DNA of 40,355 bases from positions 1 through 40,355 of the forward strand of contig NZ_JABIOQ010000015.1 in NCBI RefSeq assembly GCF_018698455.1. Direction: 5' to 3'. The translations under genes were made by a program, and so were the position numbers. This DNA comes from Sulfurimonas sp. GTDB lineage: Bacteria; Campylobacterota; Campylobacteria; Campylobacterales; Sulfurimonadaceae. The notes below the pieces were generated by a model, which saw only the letters and a list, made by a program, of their open reading frames with translations, was not told where the DNA came from and did no database searches. Below are positions 34,538-40,355 of the stretch, piece after piece. The first letter of the stretch is position 1, and every line of letters starts with the position of its first letter.

Positions 34538-36625
34538 TTATACTTTTATATAAGTAACCTCAAATCCTTTACATCCACGATACTCTTGTAATCTATTACT
34601 TAAACTAAAAGTATTATTCATATCATACTGCTGATAGATATCTAAACCACGATCAAGTGATATCTTCCAACCTGTATCAGTGACTACACTTCTCGCATGT
34701 ATAGTTTCAGTCGTATCAAATTCCCAAGTGAAAGTTACACCTGCTGGCATTGCTGATTGTTGTATTTGAGTGAAGAAATCTACTTGTCCTTCTGGATTTC
34801 TATCATCTGCTATTGTAATTAGATGCACAGTTACAACATCTTCAACAGCTTTATACTTGATAACTGTTTCTATAAACTCCATCATATTACGAACTTGAAA
34901 GAAGATTCTTACATAAGGATCTGTAATCACTATCTCAGAACTGCCTTTTAAATACTCTCCAAACAGATTGTCATAAGTGATTCCCTTTTGGTTTTCACTA
35001 AACTCAAGGTGTTGTTCTTTAAGTTCTAAGCTTTTCTCTTCTTTAGCTACTGGAGTATCTTCGTCCTCCACAAGTTTATCAGCATTAGATTTTACATCCC
35101 CTCTATCTTTAGGAATGTACAACTCCTCGTTATTAGAATCTATAGTTATGCTTCTATGATAGTAGTTAGGATACTCATCTTCTTCAAGAGTTGTAACAGG
35201 ATACTTCTTCCCTTCTTTATCTTCATAGTAAAACTTCGTCTCTTGGTAAGTAGAGTCTATTCTCATGAGTTGGTCTTTAACTCTTTTTCGTCCTTCTATT
35301 GCGAATCTTAAAATCTCTTCTATCTCTTTCACTGTAGCACCATCGTGAGGAAACATGACTTTCATTAAGCCAGAGAATGTTTTGTTAATCCCATCTCTAT
35401 CTCTTGTTGAGATTTCATTAGACAGTGTAAAGTGTTCAGCATATCTATCTGAGTAGTCATCATTTCTAAGTGAGCGAAGTATCTCTGCAATGTAATCAAC
35501 CACAAATCCATAACCATCAGAAAACATCTCCCCACGAACAATATCTATCTCCCAGCCTGGTAAATAGAAGTGAAGACGATCTAAAAATGCTGAGTCATGA
35601 TACTTAGCAGGTACTTCTTCAAAGAGATCCGAATGTTTTAACATATAAGGTACTGGATGAGCGGTATTTCCAACAAAGACCATTGAAGCTTCCGCACCTA
35701 GTGTTTCTATCCCTCTTGAAAATGATTTATTTGCCATGTAGTTTTTCATAATATCTACAAGAGCTTTATCTACCTTTTTAGCTTGACCTGCAAACTCATC
35801 AAATGCTACAACATTCCAGTAACCGACAAGTCCTAACTTTCCATTAGCATTATTTACAAATAGCTTAGGAACCGTTACTTCTCCACCCGATATTAAAATT
35901 CCATGAGGAGAGAACTCTGAATAGATGTGAGATTTACCAGTTCCTTTTGGTCCAAGTTCTATGATGTTATAGTTTCTCTCGCAGTACGGTATCAGTCTTG
36001 AGAGCTGCATCATCTTGTTGCGTTTACCAAACATCTCAGGATTAAATCCCATACTCTGAATAAGTAAGTCTATCCACTCATCGGTACTAAACTTCTTTCT
36101 AGCTTCTATATAGCTATCGTAGTCAAAGTGAGAGAGTTGAATAGGCTTTAAAGACGAAAGAGTCCATGGTGTTACATTACCATCTTCTGAATGATCATAC
36201 TCTACATCAGCGATACACCAAACACCACCAACAAGTAGTTTAGGGTGTGCTTTTACAGTACCAGAATCTACAAGTATTTTCTTGATTCCAAGGTTACTAA
36301 ACTCAGCTTCATAAGTATCATTTTTATCATTAAGTTCTACACTGATTTTGTCAATGACCTTATGCTTACGACCTTTCTCTTTAATGACAGATTTAACAAG
36401 TCCAGCTTCATTACGATGAACATAGTGATCTCTGAGAATATTCTTTACCATCTCTATACCAGCTTGGATAGTCTCTTCATCATTTGTTGCACAGTATTGA
36501 CCTAATAGATACTCTAAAACATAGGTTGGAACAATAGCATTTCCCTTAACAGCTTTAACAAGGTCTTTTCTTACTACTAAGCCTGCAAAGACTTCATTGA
36601 TTTTCTTATCGAGTTCATTCATCAT
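34538..36625 (-). CDS. brxL: BREX protein BrxL (Lon-like AAA+ protein)
   Basis: A 695-residue BrxL, the Lon-protease-like component of type 1 BREX phage defence. The AAA+ core has Walker A GPKGTGKSH (about 230) and Walker B VVAFDEFAG (about 277). The N-terminal region is BrxL-specific (LGQYCATNDEE…), and the C-terminal ~180 residues form the Lon-protease-like domain (EYLKGSSEIVITDPYVRIFFQVRNMMEFIETV). BrxL forms a DNA-bound oligomer and in some systems acts in phage restriction. It starts 11 bases after the pglZ stop and is the last gene of the operon. ATG 36622 is an alternative start. Confidence 0.95.
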   Translation of the reverse strand: MMNELDKKINEVFAGLVVRKDLVKAVKGNAIVPTYVLEYLLGQYCATNDEETIQAGIEMVKNILRDHYVHRNEAGLVKSVIKEKGRKHKVIDKISVELNDKNDTYEAEFSNLGIKKILVDSGTVKAHPKLLVGGVWCIADVEYDHSEDGNVTPWTLSSLKPIQLSHFDYDSYIEARKKFSTDEWIDLLIQSMGFNPEMFGKRNKMMQLSRLIPYCERNYNIIELGPKGTGKSHIYSEFSPHGILISGGEVTVPKLFVNNANGKLGLVGYWNVVAFDEFAGQAKKVDKALVDIMKNYMANKSFSRGIETLGAEASMVFVGNTAHPVPYMLKHSDLFEEVPAKYHDSAFLDRLHFYLPGWEIDIVRGEMFSDGYGFVVDYIAEILRSLRNDDYSDRYAEHFTLSNEISTRDRDGINKTFSGLMKVMFPHDGATVKEIEEILRFAIEGRKRVKDQLMRIDSTYQETKFYYEDKEGKKYPVTTLEEDEYPNYYHRSITIDSNNEELYIPKDRGDVKSNADKLVEDEDTPVAKEEKSLELKEQHLEFSENQKGITYDNLFGEYLKGSSEIVITDPYVRIFFQVRNMMEFIETVIKYKAVEDVVTVHLITIADDRNPEGQVDFFTQIQQSAMPAGVTFTWEFDTTETIHARSVVTDTGWKISLDRGLDIYQQYDMNNTFSLSNRLQEYRGCKGFEVTYIKV

Positions 36626-36636
36626 CTACTTACCTT

Positions 36637-39099
36637 TTAAAATTCATCAAATTCGTTGAAGTGTGAAAGCTTCAATTCTGTATCTACTTCTTTATAGACA
36701 GGTTCTTCACTACTATTTGATAGCACTCTTTTTAGAACTAATGTTACAGTTTCATTGTTGTGATGGTTAGCATTCTCTTTGAAGTAAAAGACTACTGATT
36801 TCTCACGATTTCTACTATCTGTATGTTCACTATCAAATGTGATTGTTTGCGACTGTGTTAAAAGCTCTCCACTTTGAGTAAGAAAAGCTGCTTTTAAAGT
36901 GATAGGCTGTATTTTTTTACTTACTGCTTCTTTTTGATAGAGAGATATTTTAATGCTGTTGGTAGTAATCTTAGGAATACTCATCACTTCAACTTCTACA
37001 AGGCTTATATCATCACTTCTTTTTTTACGGATACTAATAAGAGGAATTACTAACTCTTGAAGAGAAAAGCTTCCATGAACAAATCTATTTCCACCACCTT
37101 GAACTCTCATTTTATTTATAGAGTTTGCGAGTAGTATATCGTTACTACCTTTGATATTTAATTCAGTAGAACTAAACTTTTGAGTACAGTTATCAGCTTC
37201 TAAATCTTTACCTATGATAAATCTACGGTTCATTTTTATAGGCTTTACTATGTCCTTGAATTTACAGAACTCACTCTCATCTGTAGGAGTGTTTTGATAC
37301 AAGAAACCATGATCCGCAGTTACTAAAATATTACTACGGTTAAACTGTGAAGTTTGCTTGATAAGCTTAGTGATAGTCTCAAAGCTACTCTCTACAGCAT
37401 CAAATACTCTCTCTTCACTCGATAGTTTGTCCCCAGTAGAATCTATCTCATCATGATAGATAAATATGACTTTATTCTCTTTAACAAATGCTCGTCCATC
37501 ATCACGATTAAGAGCTAAGAAGTCCTCATCACTTATAGCGATAGAACTTTTATAGTGCGACTGTAAAATCTTTGTACGATTTGCTATACCACTGCTTCTA
37601 AGACCATCTGCATAGACTATATCGTCTTTATCTTTTAACTCTAGCTCTTTATGTGGAAGTAGTGATGCCATACCTAACTGAGTATATGATGGAAGAGAAC
37701 AAACCATACTCTCACACTCTGTACTATATCTATTGATAGAATCAAGCTTAGAGCTTAATTCTGCTCCACACTCATAACGAAGAGCATCAGAGATGATAAC
37801 TACAACATTGTCATCCTTATCTATAAATGGCTGAATCTTTTTTTGGAAGAAATCTCTTTGATGCATAAAACCTGTGTTAGAATACTCAGGTATAAAGTTT
37901 TGAAACTTCTCATTAACTACTCGTAAATATCCATTTTTATAGATATCTTCAACTTTTGAGTCAAGCTCTTTGAGTATGTGTATATGTTCGGCTTTGTTAG
38001 TATGATAGATGTACTTTCTGTAAAAGAAGTCAAGCTTTTGCCACTGGTGCGTGTATCTATTTACTGCATCGTCAAAACTCTCACAACTGAAGCGTTCACT
38101 TTTAATGTTTTGAATAAGTAAAGACCCATAAAGAAGTGATTTATAGATATTTTTATATCCATCATACCAAAACGTATGCTCTCTAGCTTCTACAATATTA
38201 CTTACTTCATCCGAATTTATATCATCAGCAACTATCTTGTTTTTTACATGTAATATAATTGCCTTTTCACAAGAGTTATAGGTATCGCAAAGAAGTAGTT
38301 CATTGTGTTTAAGATCATTAACAACTCCATCTACATGTAAAGCTTCTGCAACTTCTGTTGCTTTATCTCTATAGCACTCTCCATAAGTTTTACTATCCAT
38401 CCAGCTACGGACTAAAAGCATAGCTTCTCTGTTGAGTGCAGTTTTAGTAGAATCTACTCCCCAGAAGAAATGATTTTGCAGTAGCTTGTATGTGAAGTCT
38501 TGAAATGAAGGAGTATCCGCTTTATAAGAATATGCACTAAGTAAAATACCCCACAGTTCTTCTTCTAAGTCCAGCTTCTTGAGTGTTTCTAAATACTTCT
38601 CACTTTCTTGTAGTCTAAGCACTATAATATTAACAGAGGCATCGCAGCCAATACTTACAGCTATCATCTTCATTATAAGTGTTTCTTCATCATCGCTAGG
38701 ATTTAAGAGTGACTTTAAAGACTCAGCTCTCTTTGCTGCATTGAAAAATTTCATATATTTCGAGATGGCATTTTTGTAGCTCATATCAAGACCAAGTTCA
38801 CTTACAGTAAGACTTATCTTATCTGCATAGAAGACATGGCTTGAGAGAAGAAGATCTAAGAGCCAGTTATCATCATCTTGTGGTTGTTTTGATGGGCTAT
38901 ATATAAGAAACTTATCATTAGGGGATTCTTTTAGGAGCTGATACTTAATAGAAAACTCATTACCATCAAGTGTGACTTTTTGCACATCATCTAACTCAAG
39001 GGTGTTAAACTCTTCTTGAAGCTCTGCACCACCATCGTACCAGAAGATGAGTCTGTTATGATTGAAGTGTGATTGTAGTGTTTGTTGTATTTTACTCAT
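36637..39099 (-). CDS. pglZ: BREX-1 protein PglZ (alkaline phosphatase-like)
   Basis: An 820-residue PglZ. The N-terminus (SHFNHNRLIFWYDGGAELQEEF) is typical of BREX-1 PglZ. The central part contains the alkaline-phosphatase-superfamily segments VVVIISDALRYECGAEL (about 430-446) and ILVTADHGFLYQN. Metal-dependent nuclease or phosphatase activity has been proposed for the family. Its ATG overlaps the stop of the HEPN-like gene by four bases (39096-39099). Its length is normal. Confidence 0.95.
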   Translation of the reverse strand: MSKIQQTLQSHFNHNRLIFWYDGGAELQEEFNTLELDDVQKVTLDGNEFSIKYQLLKESPNDKFLIYSPSKQPQDDDNWLLDLLLSSHVFYADKISLTVSELGLDMSYKNAISKYMKFFNAAKRAESLKSLLNPSDDEETLIMKMIAVSIGCDASVNIIVLRLQESEKYLETLKKLDLEEELWGILLSAYSYKADTPSFQDFTYKLLQNHFFWGVDSTKTALNREAMLLVRSWMDSKTYGECYRDKATEVAEALHVDGVVNDLKHNELLLCDTYNSCEKAIILHVKNKIVADDINSDEVSNIVEAREHTFWYDGYKNIYKSLLYGSLLIQNIKSERFSCESFDDAVNRYTHQWQKLDFFYRKYIYHTNKAEHIHILKELDSKVEDIYKNGYLRVVNEKFQNFIPEYSNTGFMHQRDFFQKKIQPFIDKDDNVVVIISDALRYECGAELSSKLDSINRYSTECESMVCSLPSYTQLGMASLLPHKELELKDKDDIVYADGLRSSGIANRTKILQSHYKSSIAISDEDFLALNRDDGRAFVKENKVIFIYHDEIDSTGDKLSSEERVFDAVESSFETITKLIKQTSQFNRSNILVTADHGFLYQNTPTDESEFCKFKDIVKPIKMNRRFIIGKDLEADNCTQKFSSTELNIKGSNDILLANSINKMRVQGGGNRFVHGSFSLQELVIPLISIRKKRSDDISLVEVEVMSIPKITTNSIKISLYQKEAVSKKIQPITLKAAFLTQSGELLTQSQTITFDSEHTDSRNREKSVVFYFKENANHHNNETVTLVLKRVLSNSSEEPVYKEVDTELKLSHFNEFDEF

Positions 39100-39758
39100 C
39101 TTTTTTCTCTTTTTGCATCATCTAATAATAGCTTTATATTTTTATCAAGGTTAATTTCTTGCCATCCCTTAAGGACATAATTTTGTAAACAAATTGGAAT
39201 AACTTCTTTGTTGCCCACATTTCCATGCCAGATAAGATTCACTAAAATAGATATATACTTTTTCAGAATCATATCTACAATTTCCCAAGAAACTTTTATT
39301 ACATCAGGGATACCTGAATAATCTAAATCCTTTAATTCAAGAATTTGCACAATATGATCATGAATACTAAAGGTATCCGCACTATAAAGATCAAAATTAG
39401 TATAACGATTCTCATTTACTAAGTCTGTCAATATCTCCAACATCTTTTGAATATAAATATTCTCAGTATCATTAAAACTAAAGTGAAAATATAGATGTTT
39501 GTTGTGAATATCTAAAATTTTATGCCCCAATTTATTTTTCAATCTATTACTTGTTACTTGAGTTGAATTTTTAGTATTATAATCCAGCATATATACGATT
39601 TTTTGAAGCCTTTCAACACCTGTTGCTTGAAGTAATAGATAAGCGTATAAAGTGGCAAATTCAGGATCCTGTTCTATGAGAGTATTAGCACCCTTAAAGA
39701 ATGAACATAGTCCATCAATGACTTCATCATTCAACTTCATTTTTTGGTTTGTTGTCAT
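39096..39758 (-). CDS. HEPN-like protein inserted in the BREX operon
   Basis: A 220-residue, mostly helical protein lying between pglX and pglZ, which are usually adjacent in BREX-1. The sequence LLLQATGVERLQKIVYML followed by RLKNKLGHKI (Arg-x6-His) fits the HEPN pattern of a helix with the G-x-E-R motif and the Arg/His pair, seen in RNase or accessory domains of defence loci. It starts 3 bases after the pglX stop and overlaps pglZ by four bases, so it is co-transcribed. Codon use is more A+T-rich than in its neighbours. Possible roles: an RNase effector, an AbiV/MNT-HEPN-like partner, or a regulator of the methyltransferase. HEPN is inferred from motif only. Confidence 0.6.
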   Translation of the reverse strand: MTTNQKMKLNDEVIDGLCSFFKGANTLIEQDPEFATLYAYLLLQATGVERLQKIVYMLDYNTKNSTQVTSNRLKNKLGHKILDIHNKHLYFHFSFNDTENIYIQKMLEILTDLVNENRYTNFDLYSADTFSIHDHIVQILELKDLDYSGIPDVIKVSWEIVDMILKKYISILVNLIWHGNVGNKEVIPICLQNYVLKGWQEINLDKNIKLLLDDAKREKR

Positions 39759-39761
39759 TTA

Positions 39762-40355
39762 TTAACATAGCCCACTAATAGGGTAAAGTACATCTTTAAA
39801 CTTACAGTAGTTTACTTTAACACCATCATCTAAGTCTATCTCTATCTTACCCTGTGCAAATGCTGTTAGGTGGTCTCTGTCATATTTTATGATCTCGTCT
39901 ATTTTTTTAGTAATGTTATCTATCTCTTTAGTTGCTTTTCTTCTTTCTGTTGCACTATTACTTTCGTCTTCACTCTCTGTATGTCGAACTTGCTTTGTCG
40001 CTTCTAGTTTTGTGACATACTCTCTTAGGTAGTTGTTTTGAACACGAGCAAATATATCACTCTCATATCTGTGCATATAGATAAGTGCATTGAAGCTTTT
40101 CTTAGGGCTACTTACCATCCAGTAGATTGGTCTTTTTTTGTAGCGTTTAAGATGATCTTCATAGAAACCTTTTACGAAATACTTTCTTATACTTGTTCCT
40201 AGAGAGTCTTCAATGAAGAGTATATTCTCATTTAGATTTTCTTCTCCAAATGTAGCTTTAACAAACTGAACAAATCTTGATGCTATATCATCTGGGAAGT
40301 AATCATCTTCAAGCACTGGGATAACATTGTCATCATCTATCTCAAATGTTGTATC
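39762..40355 (-). CDS. pglX: BREX-1 adenine methyltransferase PglX, C-terminal part
   Basis: The frame is open through the right edge (13 codons before the internal GTG at 40316), so this is the C-terminal ~197 residues of a protein that is usually about 1,200 long. It contains EIDDDNVIPVLEDDYFPDDI, SIRKYFVKGFYEDHLKRYKKRPIYWM and SPKKSFNALIYMHRY, which match the PglX/BrxX C-terminal region. The methylase domain that marks host DNA lies outside the window. Its stop is 3 bases before the HEPN-like gene. brxA, brxB and brxC are expected further right. Confidence 0.92.
   Translation of the reverse strand, partial: DTTFEIDDDNVIPVLEDDYFPDDIASRFVQFVKATFGEENLNENILFIEDSLGTSIRKYFVKGFYEDHLKRYKKRPIYWMVSSPKKSFNALIYMHRYESDIFARVQNNYLREYVTKLEATKQVRHTESEDESNSATERRKATKEIDNITKKIDEIIKYDRDHLTAFAQGKIEIDLDDGVKVNYCKFKDVLYPISGLC

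Overview
The window looks like a chromosome segment of a chemolithoautotrophic Campylobacterota bacterium, most like Sulfurimonas or a close relative. The grounds are low GC, an ATP-citrate lyase subunit (reductive TCA cycle), a sulfide:quinone oxidoreductase-type flavoprotein, and a gene order (lnt / yajC-secD-secF-membrane protein-leuS-lptE-folC-M23 peptidase-ccmA-mfd) that, from memory, matches Helicobacter pylori HP1551-HP1541 and the Campylobacter jejuni Cj1095-Cj1085 region. All calls rest on reading the sequence and recalled family motifs; no database search was run.

Layout. (1) 1-2412: the 3' part of aclA, a terminator-like hairpin and a type IV pilin-like gene. (2) 2413-8640: an A+T-rich gap with a decayed gene fragment, then a tightly overlapping four-gene cassette: M20 metallopeptidase, RimK-like ATP-grasp ligase, a second ATP-grasp protein with a helix-hairpin-helix tail, and an M14 carboxypeptidase with FN3/DNRLRE-like domains. 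This cassette pairs peptide-bond-forming with peptide-bond-cleaving enzymes and is my best candidate for an undescribed system. (3) 8758-14021, minus strand: sqr-like, gamma-carbonic anhydrase, ppk and lnt. (4) 14107-28294, plus strand: the housekeeping run yajC, secD, secF, a structured leader RNA with a small membrane protein, leuS, lptE, a diguanylate cyclase, folC, a Csd1-like M23 peptidase, bactofilin ccmA, mfd and a YmdB-type phosphodiesterase. These serve protein export, envelope lipoproteins, cell shape and DNA repair. The diguanylate cyclase is an extra gene compared with the H. pylori order as I recall it.

(5) 28291-34537: an accessory zone. It begins with a hypothetical gene and a broken REP-associated (Y1) transposase joined to a HEAT-like fragment. 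A 0.46-kb non-coding stretch rich in hairpins and repeats follows. Next comes a phage/plasmid-like recombination module: DUF932, Gp157-like, RAD52-like annealing protein, DUF2958 and several very small genes. Two small membrane or secreted proteins and probable insertion-sequence debris close the zone. (6) 34538-40355, minus strand: the 3' half of a BREX phage-defence operon (partial pglX, an extra HEPN-like gene, pglZ, brxL), which continues beyond the right edge.

The boundary between conserved core and accessory DNA is near 28.3-28.8 kb. No tRNA, rRNA or CRISPR array was seen.
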